49,275 nt of DNA from Chara braunii. Taxonomy: Eukaryota; Streptophyta; Charophyceae; Charales; Characeae. The notes beneath the pieces are model-generated. The model made no database searches and had not been told where the DNA came from. It saw only the letters and a list, made by a program, of their open reading frames with translations. The position numbers and the translations under genes are program-made. Shown here in pieces: positions 19,383 to 31,022 of the stretch (position 1 is the first letter of the stretch; every line of letters begins with the position of its first letter). The DNA is taken from assembly GCA_003427395.1 (NCBI GenBank), contig BFEA01000173.1:2298264-2347538 (forward strand), written 5' to 3'.

Positions 19383-19400
19383 TGTATGTGTGTGTCTGTG
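19317..19400 (+). repeat. TG microsatellite
   Basis: A TG run of about 30 units with variant ends. The Val-Cys and His-Thr frames across it are artefacts. Confidence 0.95.
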
Positions 19401-19619
19401 GGTGTTTGTGGGAGAGTATGTACTCCCGAGGCTGGGGGATATCGACATTCAAGACATAAGGATGAAGTGGAGGAGAAGGATCATGAGGAGAAGATGAAGT
19501 GTAGGAGAAGGACGGCAAAAACGACACAGAGGAGGACAAAGATAAGGAGGAAGAACCACGGCAGCACCGGATATAAATCCAAACAGGCATGAATAAAGAC
19601 AACTTGAAAGATAAACGAT

Positions 19620-19910
19620 ATCGCCATACCCTCTTCCTCCCCCTTTAACCATAGCCTCCTCTTCCTCCTCTTTTCACCATACCCTCCTCCTCTTCCTTTT
19701 CCCCTGCAATTTTCTTCACGTCGGCATCCTCATCTTCCTGACCCCCTCTCGTCGTCATCCTCATCCTTTCCTCTCTCCTCTTCCTCCTCTACGTCCTCCT
19801 CCTCCTCTTCCTCCTCTCCTTTCTCTCCCTTCTCTACCTCCTCTTCGTCATCCCATCTTATCTTCGAACCATCATCGCTCTTCTTCATTCCCATTCCTTT
19901 CTCGTCCTCA
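19620..19910. repeat. Pyrimidine-rich TCC/CTT tract
   Basis: Imperfect CCTCCTCTTCCTCC repeats; the minus strand gives a Glu-rich frame (19957-19730) with no other feature. It is simple sequence rather than a convincing gene. Confidence 0.7.
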
Positions 19911-20198
19911 CCTGAAGGTAGGAGGATATTTGTCTTCATGGCTTCCACACTGAACATGATGGATATATGCAGAGGCTAATCTAGAGGACAAAGGAAGAAA
20001 AAGGTGGAGGAGAGGAAGAGATTCAAGAGAAAGATGGGCAGAAAAGAGCATGCTGAAGCGAAATAGAAAGACAAATCGGGATTAATAAAAAGAGAAAAAA
20101 ACATGAATCACCATTGCCCCCAACGCCTTTCACATCATTCTAGCTCCTGCTGTCAGCCACGGCACCCCTCCTCTTCCTCAGTTCACACTCTGATGAAA

Positions 20199-20221
20199 AA
20201 CCGAAGTAGTTCTTCGGTTGT
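20199..20221 (+). repeat. 8-bp hairpin
   Basis: AACCGAAG and CTTCGGTT pair around TAGTT. It directly follows a CTGATGA, but no GAAA comes after, so it is not a hammerhead. Confidence 0.6.
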
Positions 20222-20226
20222 CGTCA

Positions 20227-20228
<2 letters not shown>

Positions 20229-20308
<80 letters not shown>

Positions 20309-20320
20309 TGTGTGTGTGTG
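20229..20320 (+). repeat. TG microsatellite
   Basis: An almost pure TG run with one GA and one TC interruption. A shorter TG run lies at about 20741-20765. Confidence 0.95.
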
Positions 20321-20779
20321 CATGTGTATTTGTGTGTGTTTTTGTGACAGACAAACACAAATCAACAAAACTTGGTGATTAGCTGCATGTCTGGGCTCAA
20401 CGGACGATATTCGTAAGTGAGATAGAAAGTAATGGCACGCACACAAGGAGGGCGCAATGACGGGAGCTCAAGCCGCTAGACCTTAAACATCTGAGATGCT
20501 GACGAGGAAATGTCACTGCGGGGAAGGTCGCCATGAGGTAAGAAAAATGAGTAAGCAAGTGAAGATGGGTATAGGTATTGCAACAAGATGTCGAGGGCAA
20601 AGGGAGGAGGAAAGACAAGATCGCAACTTACCTCTTTCGCGTGGAGCTCTTCACTGTTTTGACCACCAAATTTTTTTTTTTACTATTGATGGCTTCCAAC
20701 ATCAACCCAAAGAAACACACTAGTCATGTTGTATATGTGTGTATGTGTGTGTGTGTGTGTGTGTGGTAAGCATAATACC

Positions 20780-21412
20780 CACGCACTCGCATCGAAACTC
20801 GTCACATGCATGAGTGCACACAGACACAAACACGTTGTCTGCAATAAAATAAAACTGCTTCGGTTTTGCATCTACTCATCCAACAGGAAAAAATGTTATT
20901 TTTTCTGTGAAGTTTGACATATTCCTTATCCAAGTTCTTCATTGTATCAATAGTTGTTCACGTGTTTCTATAGAAGGAATGCGTATTTTCATCAAGAATC
21001 CAATTAAACCAACATTGGTCTTATAGTCAGTCCCGGAGCATCACCAAGAACAATAAAAGTTTTACGTTGAAACTTTGTTGTTCCAACATTGAATGAAATG
21101 TGAGGACTATTGTTGGTCTGTTGTTGAACTCTTATTGAAAAACTGTTGATGTGTTGTTTATTAACATTGATGTTTATTTAAAAAAAAAAAGAACATTTAT
21201 TTTACTAGGCTCCCAGAGTGGTCCGAGACCACTTGCTCGGCCGGGTCAAAAACAAATAAAAAAATAAAAACTATTTTTGAACTTTATTTTTTATTTACAT
21301 TTTGGTAAAGAATTTCGATGTTACCCTAAGGTAAAAGTTGTTCAGGTTAGTTTTCGGCACAACATAGTTTTTTTTTGGATTTTATGGATTTTTTAAATTT
21401 TTATTATTTTTT
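20780..21412. other. No gene; AT-rich
   Basis: No element or domain is recognised. A small TGGTC/GACCA palindrome lies near 21220, followed by A- and T-rich DNA. Confidence 0.5.
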
Positions 21413-21420
21413 TTATGGGA

Positions 21421-21762
21421 CCTTGCGATGGACCCGCCAGGATCCGTTGAGGGAGGAGGAGATGGAGATGGAGCTAGAAGCAACATCGCAGCTCCGACGC
21501 AGACTCAACACGCACGTACTCCAAGATATGATGAATGAAGAATGACGGAAAACAGTCTGCGCCTGGGGTATACCCCCAACGGACTGACTGGACTGGTACC
21601 GACAGTGGTACCGGGCAGGATTGGACTGGACTGGACTGAAACAACACACGACCTGTCCGGTCAGGCCACGGCCTGGTCCCACACGCCGAACAGGCAGATA
21701 GCCCGGTAGACCCTGGCTGTTGTCCAAGGCAAATGGAGGTCCGTTGCACGATCCTCAAACCT
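21421..21762 (+). repeat. Dispersed repeat L, copy 1
   Basis: It starts at a GGAGGAGGAGATGGAGATGG block and runs through GACGCAGACTCAACAC, GGACTGGACTGGACTGAAAC and CGAACAGGCA to CCGTTGCA. A second copy in the same orientation is at about 38000-38335, roughly 80 percent identical by eye. It could be a solo LTR or another non-coding element; the ORFs on it are not conserved. Confidence 0.75.
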
Positions 21763-21779
21763 GTAGTAGATTGCAAGAG

Positions 21780-22640
21780 TCATAAACACGTTATCCGCAA
21801 AAGCAGTGGAACTTTGCAATGAAGAAAGTTGAGAAATCTAGGACGAGAAGCAAGCTCCATGCGGAGTCCATGCAATGCAGCCTCAGTTACATAATGTAAA
21901 ATAAAAAACAAATGTCTGGTGTACACATCCTAACTAACAAAAAAAAATGACATGTGATAAGATACAATCCTAATGTCTTGGAGGCAATTGCCTCAGAGCA
22001 ATAATGTCACAAGTAATGTCATGTCGCTGAACCACTAACAGGGGGATGGTCTCAAAAGGGATGAATGTAGTCTAAGAATCGAAACTCCTAAGGGCAGTTA
22101 CACACGAAGGTGGGATAGGTCATCAGGCTCAGCGTGAGGGAGCGGTAGCGAAGCAAAACCAATGACCCTAACAAATAGACCATCAAGGCAGGTAATGCTC
22201 GACGAAAGGGTGACACCGTACAAGGTCGACCATGGAAGGGGAGTCTGAAATAGGGTGGACATATGCCTAACTGAATGCATGCAATGACCAACACTAGGGT
22301 GATGGGGGTTGCAGTGGGTGATGGAAACATGCACACAACTCACGGACCAGGGGAGGGAACTAGATCTGGGCGCAGGGAAGCCAAGATAATGCTACGGTCC
22401 CAATGCCTATGCAATACCAAAGAAGAGTCCAACTTAGAGAGACCCAGCTAAGTGAGAACCATCATGCGACACATGCAAGGGAATGTACAGGGTAAGGTGG
22501 TGGCGTGAAGTAGTCACGTCCAAAGTAATTGAATAACTGTAGCCGATAAGGTAACTGAAGTCGATGAGGTAGTTGAAGTCGTCGAAGTGGTCGATGACGT
22601 GGATGAAGTAGGATTCGAGTCGATGTCGAAGCAGAGCTGC
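21780..22640. other. No gene; 3' flank of chromovirus
   Basis: This lies downstream of the chromodomain end and should hold the 3' LTR of the chromovirus, but no matching sequence was found beside the gag end. A short GTCGA-rich degenerate repeat lies at about 22540-22625. Confidence 0.4.
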
Positions 22641-22659
22641 AACGCTGACATCCTGAAGG

Positions 22660-22989
22660 AGTTAATGATGGAGAACCTGGAGGTGTGAGTCATTAGGAAG
22701 ATAGTAGATGATCAGAGTGTCGGTCATCGAGACACCAAGGGTGTCGACGAGTGCGTTGTGGACGTGGGGGGGCGTCCGTCTGCCGCTGAAGAACGACCTC
22801 AGAGGGAGAGGGCACGTCCTCAGCAATCTCCTCAACCGGAGGAGGAGGAAGAGGGTCAGTCGACAAAGTAGGAGCAGATGTCTCAGCACGACAAGCACGA
22901 TCATATGTACGCACTGACATCCGGGCGTGCTCTAAATGCTCGAGGGGCTCCCAAGTAGTCTCCTCATCAGGATAGTCCTTCCAACGCAC
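22660..22989 (-). pseudogene. Chromodomain, gypsy element 2
   Basis: The frame begins MRWKDYPDEETTWEPLEHLE, the core of a chromodomain (strand, WxxY-type aromatic residues, then helix), followed by a Pro/Ser/Glu-rich tail. In chromoviruses this domain sits at the integrase C terminus and is thought to direct insertion by reading modified histones. It is separated from the integrase body by stops at about 23000-23100. Confidence 0.85.
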
Positions 22990-23103
22990 AAAGTACTCGA
23001 TGCGTGACCGGAATCATCGGTAACTCAGCGAGATACGATGTCGGAAACGACGAACTCCTCGTGACCGTCCACAATGATAGGTGGAGAGCGCTCATAAGCA
23101 TGT

Positions 23104-24200
23104 TCAGCGATAAAACCGCAACAAGGAGACGTGGTAAACATCGTGTACCTGAGCCTGACTTAGGTAATCAAGTAGCTTCACACGGAAGCTGACCGGAGTA
23201 GCAACAGTATCAAAATCGACGACCTGAAGGATGCGGCATAGACCGACGAAGCGACGCATGAACTTGCGAAGCGTATCGGCTACAAGCTGCAAGTGGCGTG
23301 CGTTTACGAGCACATCGTCACCGACTTTGAAGGCGATCCAGTCGTCAAGCGTAGGACAACGAGTGTCTGGGCACAACTACGACGGTCGTAGGAAATCCAA
23401 GGGTATATGAGGGTGGTAGCCGATATCACAATAGAATGGCGACAACCCCATGGCTGGTGAAACGACGTCGTTGTATGCAATCTCCGCGTGGGCTAAGTGT
23501 AAGTCTCAATGTTGGTCATCCCTAATGAACGTTCAGAGGATATTACCGAAAGTTTTATTGGTGACCTCCGTCTGACCATCCATCTGAGGGTGGTAAGATG
23601 ATGAGAAGCGGAGTTGGGATCCGTACACCTCGTGTAGGCGTCACCAGAATGTGCTGGTAAAGCGAGGGTCGTGGTCGGAGATGATGCTCTGAGGTAAGCC
23701 GTGATCTCTCACGACTTGATCTAAGACGATGTCGGCGACCTCACGAGCGCTAAAGTGGTATCAGCACGGGACAAAGCGTGCACTCTTCGTGAAGTGATCG
23801 ACGACGACCAAGATAGCATCATGACCGTGCTCAGTGGGTGGAAGACGAGGACAACGAAATTCATCGAGATGGACTGCCAACGACCCTCAGGTATGGGTAG
23901 GGGCTAAAGTAACCCATACGGAAGGTGGTTCGCACTGTTTACCTCCTTGCAAGTAAGACACTCCTGGATGTAGGCTTTGGCGGAGTCCTTGGACTTTGGC
24001 CATACGTATAGGCGGCAGACACGAGCCAACGTCTTGTGGAAGCCCATACGACCGGCAGCTGCCTGGTCATGGAACTCTGCTATAGCCTGGACGTAAAGCT
24101 GTCTGGTGGAGGGAACGCATGTATGTGGTTCTAGCTAACCAGATCTGCCATGTCAGTACACGAGACTGTTCTCACCGAGGACATATGAAGGAATGATCTT
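23104..24200 (-). pseudogene. Integrase, gypsy element 2
   Basis: The zinc-binding region reads FHDQAAAGRMGFHKT with CLTC, an HHCC pattern. The catalytic core has ISMNFV, where the family has Asp at the Asn position, then [11 protein letters not shown] (second Asp intact) and HPQMDGQTE (Glu intact). A GPY-like module follows (FKVGDDVLV, then HDVYHVSLLRF). Stops and a frameshift lie inside the core. The Asp-to-Asn change is explained by one G-to-A transition and removes the first metal ligand. Confidence 0.85.
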
Positions 24201-24439
24201 GCCAGTCCGCAGTGTCGCGTGGATGACACGATAATCTGGACAGTGGCGGTACTGAGTGCGATATGCGTCGATCACCGACTGATCAACAGTGGTGATGGAG
24301 ATGGCAACAAGATGGATGGGTTCCTGATAGTAATCATGACAACGGGACAAGGCATCGGCAACGCGATTCGTTTCACCCTTGATAGGTTGAATGGTGAAAC
24401 TAAACTCGAATAACTCATGCCACCAGCGTGCCTATCGAG

Positions 24440-24945
24440 GGGAAAGCTTGGGCTTTGTGAGAAAAGTCTCAGTTGTCCATGCGCACCGTGCAGATAACGA
24501 CGCCAATGTCGGGTAACATAAACTACTGCGAGAACCTCACGTTCATCGGTAGTGTAGTTTATCTCGATAAGCAGTAACTGACGGAAGTAGAAAGCGATCA
24601 GGCAATCCCCAGTACGAGGATCGACAGTCCCATCCTCCGTGATGGTCGGGGAGTAAGTGACGGGAGGACTGTCAGTGGAGGGAAGTGATGGGAGGATAGG
24701 CGTCAGTCGAGAAGCAGTGTCAGCAGGAGGAGAGAGGGGGGGGGGGGGGAACGAATATGGGGATAAGGTGAATTAGGAGAAGAGAGAAACATATGAGAAA
24801 ATACAACTTCTACTTCAAAATCTGACGCATCAGTGGTGACGATGAGAGGACGGTCAAAATCGGGGGGGCGAAGAACTGGCGCACAAGTCACCCCTTTCTT
24901 GAGGGCGTGAAAGGCGTCCTCGCAGAGGGGTGTCAAAAACCACTG
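24440..24945 (-). pseudogene. RNase H, gypsy element 2
   Basis: The frame at 24936 reads FHALKKGVTCAPVL, then FDRPLIVTTDASDFEVE, the start of gypsy RNase H with its first Asp. A G-run at about 24737-24748 and pyrimidine simple sequence on the minus strand interrupt it. Downstream another frame gives IEINYTTDEREVLAVV and RRYLHGAH, including the conserved Glu, so the domain is full length but interrupted. Confidence 0.8.
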
Positions 24946-24989
24946 CGGGTTCTTCCGGAGGAGGGTGGAGGTAAGGACATAGGAATACC

Positions 24990-25870
24990 TAGTGTATCCC
25001 TGAATGAATTTTTATAGTAACTAGTAAGGCCTAGGAAATTGTGAAGCTGCTTGATGGATGTGGAGACGGTCACTCTGCAATAGCAGTGATCTTCACGTCG
25101 TCCATGTAGAGACCCTGATCAGACACATGGTGTACTAGGAAGTCCACTTTGTGTTGGACAAAGCGGCACTTACTAAGCTTGACAGAAAAATCATGCTTGC
25201 ATAAGTGATGTAGGACATCGTGGAGGTGTCTGAGATAGTCTTCTAAGATATGACTGTAGACTAAGGTGTCGTTCAGGTAAACGAGAACGTATTCTTCAAG
25301 GATGTCTCTGAAAATATCATCGCTGTCTGGAAGGTGGCTGGTGCATTGGTGAGGCCGAATGGCATCACCGTGAACTCGTGATGGCCGAAGCGCGACCGAA
25401 AGACGGCTTTTGGCTGGTCCTCAGTGGCCACGCGAATCTGGTAGTAACCGCTACAAAGATCGATCTTCATGAAGAAGTGGTTGTCTGTCAAACAGTCAAA
25501 CAACTCATCTGCATGAGGCATGGGATAACTGTTTTTAACCGTATAACGGTTAAGGCCACGGTAGTCAATGGAGAGGCGAAAATTATCGTCCGCTTTGCAA
25601 GCAAAAAAGGCGGGTGCACCCCAGGGGAAGTTATTGGGTTTAATGAAACTCAGTCGAAGGAGCTCCTCAAGTTGACGTTGGCATTTCGTCGCCTCTGGAA
25701 TCGAAAGTCGGTAGGGTGCCTAATGGTGGACCCGATAGTGAGGCACGAGTTGGATAGAATGATCAACACCGCACATCAGCGGGATCCCGCTGTATGAGAA
25801 ATACGGGGGTCAAACGTCACGGTACTCTATAATCAAATCGCGTACAGCGGACTCTAAGTCGGTCGTGAAC
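24990..25870 (-). pseudogene. Reverse transcriptase, gypsy element 2
   Basis: Upstream, several frames give YRLSIPEA and WGAPAFFACK, the RT leader. The frame at 25521-25273 contains the catalytic Asp in FMKIDLCSGYYQIR (residue 21) and MPFGLTNAPATFQ. A frameshift precedes the next motif, which reads VLVYLNDTLVYS: the family motif is YLDD, and the first Asp codon (25271-25273) is AAC. One G-to-A change accounts for it and would abolish polymerase activity. Confidence 0.88.
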
Positions 25871-26700
25871 CGTGTGAGTTCCTCAATGTTTGCGTCGACA
25901 CGAGACGTATGTGCGGACTCTGCAGTGAATGGTGGAGGGACCTGAGATGTCGATGGGGTATTCGCAGGCTGAGGAGTGGATGCAAAGATAGAAGTCGCAA
26001 AGATGGAGGAAGGGTTGGGAGGATTGGCTCCAATGAGATGAGCTCAACCTCTAGACAGAGTAGATCACAGCGACGAAGATTCATGACGTTCACTGAGTAG
26101 AACATTGTCGCACTTTTTCTAGTCGGACCTCTTCAGGCGACCAGAAAGCCAACAGGCTGTCACACAGGATTTTGGATGATGTTTGCAATAAATAAATTGA
26201 ATTAAATAAAGCAAATCCCTTCCTGTTGTGTGCGTCTGGCTTCGAGCGAGACCCTTCAATTGAGGTCTTCGCAGGGCCCCGGTCTTATGAATCTTTTGTT
26301 TTGATTCGGAACAACAAAGAATCATGAAAATAATAGTCGTAAGGTTCTGGTGTGTCATGCATACATCAATCTTGTCAATTTATTAATTTTGATAACTATG
26401 ACAGAATCATAAGAGAATGCAATCATCAAGCAAAGGTAATGCAAGGGAAAACACGACTGATCGACTCGAGCAATGACGAGATAAATGAGGGAAGAATGAG
26501 AACTCATAATAATCCCAGAGAGTACATATGTAGAGAGTATGACCAGCACAAGTCAAGAGTCTTCACTCATGCCTCTGAATCTCACACTCAATCTCTCATT
26601 TTGTTGCATGTCTCTTGTGCTTCCGTCCAAGTCTCCGTACCCTCTGAGGTTATGGTCTCTCGATATAGAGTCACCTGAAGCCTGCTAGTTCTTAGCATTT

Positions 26701-27252
26701 TCATCCAAGTCCCATGATATGGAAGTCAACCATAGCACAAAATTCCTCCCATAGAGTAAGAAGGTATGGTTGAGAGAAAATCCATCGTCTGAGATGTCGA
26801 AACTCAGATGGCTCAGTGACCGCCTCGTAGTCAATCTCTGCAGGGGAAATGTACCTCTTCGCCAGATCTATCAAGTCACCCCAGCAAGAGCCGTCTATGA
26901 GAGTGAAAGGCACCGGAGGCTTGGGATAGTCAGAGTAGAGCTTGAGTCCGTAGTTGCGGATCAGCTTGGTACCACTCTCATCAAGCTCTCTTTCCCTCTC
27001 CTCTAGGTACTTGGCAGCCAAAACCCAAACAAAGTTAAAGAGATTGTGGACCTTCTTGCCCTTCTTCATATAGGGTCTCAAATCATAGATAGTGTCGTTG
27101 GCGAAACTGATAAGGACAACAAAAACTGACAAGTCCCCTCGGTTGAAGCCAACAACGCTGACGTACTGATATTGGATAGCATCCTTGAGGGTAATCTTGT
27201 TAAGGGTAGTCAGGACTGACTTACTGACAGGGAGTGGCGGAGCTGCACTCAT
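26701..27252 (-). CDS. Unrecognised 183-aa ORF
   Basis: This uninterrupted frame starts MSAAPPLPVSKSVLTTL and ends just after FHIMGLG. Composition looks protein-like: a hydrophobic stretch (VFVVLISFAND, about residues 43-53), a Lys/Glu-rich helix (KYLEERERELDES) and many aromatic residues near the C terminus. I do not recognise a family, catalytic motif, signal peptide or membrane segment. It lies in the block between the two halves of gypsy element 2, where neighbouring frames are broken, so it may be young, captured or still selected. It could also be an exon or a chance ORF. Confidence 0.4.
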   Translation of the reverse strand: MSAAPPLPVSKSVLTTLNKITLKDAIQYQYVSVVGFNRGDLSVFVVLISFANDTIYDLRPYMKKGKKVHNLFNFVWVLAAKYLEERERELDESGTKLIRNYGLKLYSDYPKPPVPFTLIDGSCWGDLIDLAKRYISPAEIDYEAVTEPSEFRHLRRWIFSQPYLLTLWEEFCAMVDFHIMGLG

Positions 27253-29390
27253 GGGCTAGTGCTGGGTGTTGAGACCGGCTTATGTCCTTGGGTAAATATG
27301 TTGTCCGATCTACATCTGATTTTAGAGGAAAATGAGAAGAACTGAGTGCTGATTAGTTATGACGGAGAGTTTCGGGTAACTCGAACGACTGAACGTTAAT
27401 TGAACGTTGTTCGAGTGTTGATTGATCTTGACTGAGATTTACTGGTAACTCGAAAGTATGAACCGTGCTCATGTGTGAGTATGAATGTTGGAACCGATTT
27501 CAGTGTCTTCCGTTGGGAGTACGATCGGGTTGATACTAATCTCGAGGACAGTTGACAACGACTATGGGTTGATTAAATGCTGCTTGAAAGCCGACTGAAT
27601 ACAGGTTAAATGTTGATATAATGCTGAGATATAGAGTCACCGAACGTGGATCACTGGGTGCCCGACCGCTGAGAAAACAACAAATTATTGAGTGGAACTT
27701 GTTAATTCTCATACTAGTGGAATTTAGGAAGGGATTTTGGATTCCACTGAGCTCATGTGAACTCTGCCCTGGCCTGCTCCACCGTCTCTAGAAACGAACC
27801 GGTGCTATCTAGCTTGTGTGCCATTATTGTCACAAAAATAAAATACATACTCAGTGTACTTTTCCTCTTTGACCACCGGGACCATATATTCTCTCTGAGC
27901 TTGCCTATGCAAATCCATTTTTTGGCATGCTACATCTTCCCACCCTTCTCTCTTGTCTTTGTTTAAAGTGCACTTCACTAACATGATCTCATCATCCCTC
28001 ATGTTTTCTTTCCCACTCCTAAATCCTGGTCATGGGTATGATAGATTGTATGTAACCCTAGTACGTTTGACACTCGAGGTGGGAACGACTCTTTAAGTCT
28101 TGTTTTCCCTTTCAATATCCCGTTCAAGGGGTGATACATCACCTGACCGCCAACATTAATCGTCAATAAACCCCCTTCTTTTTCATCGTGTTGCTCTCTG
28201 AGCCTCAACACCAAATCTCTTTCGATAACAGTAATTATGAATATCTAGCCAGACTCTTGGCCAAAAGTAGCTCAGAGCATAGTCCCCGTTTCGAGCGAGT
28301 CTGTTCTGATCCTTTCCCCTTCTCTTTCTTTCCTTTCATCCATCGCTGAAGATCTTGAATCAGGTTTAATTAGACGGTAAGTGGTGTTTGATTTGATTGG
28401 ATAGCGAATGCTTTGAGGCTGTCAGCTAGGATGTCCATCAACCTCTGTTGTAATTTTCAGCATGACCTTCCCACAACTCAATCTCGCCTGATACGCTTCC
28501 CTCTTTCATTAGGCTCAGGGTCCGTAAGGCTCTGACCTGGCCCATAGTTGAACGATGTGTACAACCTTCTCAAACACACGCATGCTTTCAACATTAATCA
28601 CAAATACCCTCTCAACTGAAATCCGGGACAACCCTGACACAGAGCACTACACAGAAAAGCAAAAGGACCCTAGCTTGGGTATCCCTGTTCGAGTAGCTAT
28701 GTTTCCTTTTTTTATGCACAGGTCACTGGTCGAATGAAGTATCAGGCACTGTCACAGACATGTGCACGGCCTCCTTTTCGGTGTCTGTCTAACAAAGTGA
28801 TGGGCTAACAAACAAAAAAATTATTTTTTATGACATTTTTTACTAGTCCCCGTCAAGGAGAAGTTTTGCTATGAGATACGTCACCCTTCTCAATATGACA
28901 CCTTTCTTGTCCATTAATAAAGACAACGAGAGATATCAATATCCATCACTCCTATCACGTTTGCAGGCGATGCCCGTTATTCCGCCCATTGTAAGCCCCT
29001 CTACCCTTTTCTCTCTTTGCCCTGAGATCCGTAGGTCAGACCCAAGGTACCAATCCTCTTGACGGTCGAGAAACACAAGTTGGCCCAACTAGCCTTTTTT
29101 CTTCAGAACCAACAAACACAAACTCAGTAGCGGGGGAGCGACCACAAATGTTCAATCATAGTCACCGGCACGAAACTTTCTCCGCAGAAAACAGGGATTA
29201 GAGATGGCAAAATTTGGCTGATGGATGCGTAATCATTGTGGCTAGTTACCTTCATGATATCGTTTCCGACCTGTTCTGCAAAAGTTTTCTGAGTCGGACG
29301 ATTATGGGTTTCTCAGGGAAGACGGAGCGGGCAGAAACTGCACAATTCGTACGAATGAGATAGTCAATTTAAAGGTCCATATACGAACCA
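27253..29390. other. No recognisable gene
   Basis: Short frames only. A degenerate GGTAACTCGAA motif occurs twice (about 27375 and 27449). Minus-strand translation near 28540-29080 gives no confident domain. Confidence 0.45.
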
Positions 29391-29399
29391 TTCACTGGC

Positions 29400-29600
29400 C
29401 CATTAACTCAATCACTCCGATAGACGGCGGTAGTGCTTATGCTCCTTCGAACCAACAAAGACCCTTGGTCTTACTTTGGTTCACTACCACATGCACACCA
29501 AACAAAGTGACGAAGTTCTTCCAAGAACCAACCATCCGCTAAGCCCCAGGTAGCGGTATCGTCAAGTTCAGATGCATACATTACCCCATGAACTAAGGAC
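29400..29600 (-). pseudogene. Possible LINE reverse transcriptase trace
   Basis: Minus-strand translation gives SELDDTATWGLADGW in one frame and FGVHVVVNQSKTKGLCW in the next. These resemble the DD-containing motif and the following LxVNxxKT motif of non-LTR reverse transcriptases, in the correct order and spacing if a frameshift lies between. Earlier motifs were not found, so this may be chance. Confidence 0.3.
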
Positions 29601-29609
29601 AACTCATGC

Positions 29610-31010
29610 GAGGAGCAGATCCGCAAACAATTAGTGATCAAACTGATGTTTGCCGTTAACTAAAGATCCTAACATTAATCTGCATTAACAGGCGGCGTTC
29701 ACTGGGTTAGAGTATAAACGAGGGTGTCCTTGATAATGATCTGGCCATTATCACTAGTCCAGGTGATCGTAATGACAACTCTCTGCTTCTAACTATCTCT
29801 TGCAACTTACTCGGTTATCGCGTAAGACTATACAATCATTGTGTAGTAAAAATTTCCTTGAGAGCAGCACCTAACAATGCCTTACTCAGGAGAATTTTGA
29901 AATCTCACTTACCACTCGCACATTCAGCGTTATCATGAGAATCCAACCACATCTCACTTACAAGAGGACTCATCTACTACCTCACGATCACCAACAGCTC
30001 GACTGGCGCGATCAAGACCTAGAGAACCGTTGCCCGTAAGTCGCTAGGTACAGTCTCAGTTGTCTCGAGTGCTGGTCGTGTCTCTCCGGATGAAGGCGGA
30101 ACTTAATCGGAGACAAACGCTCGTAAGCCGGCAAGGCCGGCAAGCTGCTCAGTTAAACCACACAAAACTTGGCACGACAAGAAACGTAACCCCACTTCCC
30201 CTCATAGTGTGGGGTTGCCTCTTCAATTTCCACTGAAGATAAGCGATCAAACCTCAGACTGCTTGAACACTGTCAAGTACTTAGCGTGCCCTAGCCTGAT
30301 CGTAGGATATAGTGAGGTGCTTCATTCATCGAGGAAGTCGATAACTCTCCCCCAGGCCCTTTCAACGAAAAGTTGGGTCACACACGTTCTTGCTCATCGT
30401 CCTCAAGTGTGCCTGGTTACAGTCATCACACAACGCGTCCACCTCATCCCTTGGTCGCCACTCCATACACACCGTGCGGTCATCAAGCTTATGTCAACAA
30501 GAAGAGTGGAAAAGTCCCACCACGTTCCCCCTTTCATGCGTCTGACTTCCCCGCATACTCAAGATAGTACTCCGCCCTCACCGTTCACAGATGTCCCGCA
30601 TGGAGCGTGAATACCGAAGCTTTCACTCAAGGGAGAAAGAGTGACAATCGTTACCAATGATGCGAGAGCGCCCCCAGTGCGCAACGTAATTCCCAGGAAA
30701 GCAACAACTGCCCCTTGTGTGTTCCAACTCTCTCGGGGGCGGTTGACATCAACCATGACTACAGAACCGTGCCTCACACCACAACTGCTCTCTTTTTCAT
30801 CCCCCTTCTCTTTCTCGATCAACGTCCCTGTCCCTCGTGGGCTGGCCTCTTGGCCGTCCTCATTCGCTTCAACTGACGGTTGGTTCCTTCTCTCAAATAG
30901 ACGAACTCCCGAGTGCTCCCTCACTCAGCAAGCCGAAGTCAAATTGACATCATTAGAGAGAGCATACGCCTCATGTCTAACCTCTTCTCGCCCTCCCTTT
31001 CACTAGTCAC
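29610..31010. other. Overlapping ORFs, no supported gene
   Basis: Frames of 96-133 aa lie on both strands (plus 30209-30610, plus 30641-31006, minus 30924-30559). None shows a domain. The minus frame has VVAFLGITLRTGGALASLVT, a mildly hydrophobic stretch with no family match. I cannot decide the coding strand. Confidence 0.35.
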
Positions 31011-31022
31011 TGATCACCTCTC

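Larger units (their letters stand above)
22660..25870 (-). mobile_element. Ty3/gypsy element 2 (chromovirus), pol segment
   Basis: On the minus strand the order is RT leader, RT, RNase H, integrase with a GPY-like end, chromodomain. This is the chromovirus branch of Ty3/gypsy. Gag and protease of what is probably the same element lie 6.5 kb upstream. Frames are interrupted many times and key catalytic residues are altered, so this copy cannot transpose by itself. Confidence 0.88.

Noticed and set aside
19231-19602. Cys/Val-rich or His/Thr-rich proteins
   Set aside because: These frames are translations of the TG microsatellite in both strands and several phases.
20190-20225. Second hammerhead ribozyme
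   Set aside because: CTGATGA is followed by a good 8-bp hairpin, but no GAAA follows, so the catalytic core is incomplete.
22960-22985. Hammerhead box on the minus strand (CTGATGAG)
   Set aside because: It encodes the PDEET part of the chromodomain, and no stem II or GAAA follows.
30641-31006. 121-aa plus-strand gene
   Set aside because: The opposite strand has an equally long frame over the same bases; no domain supports either.
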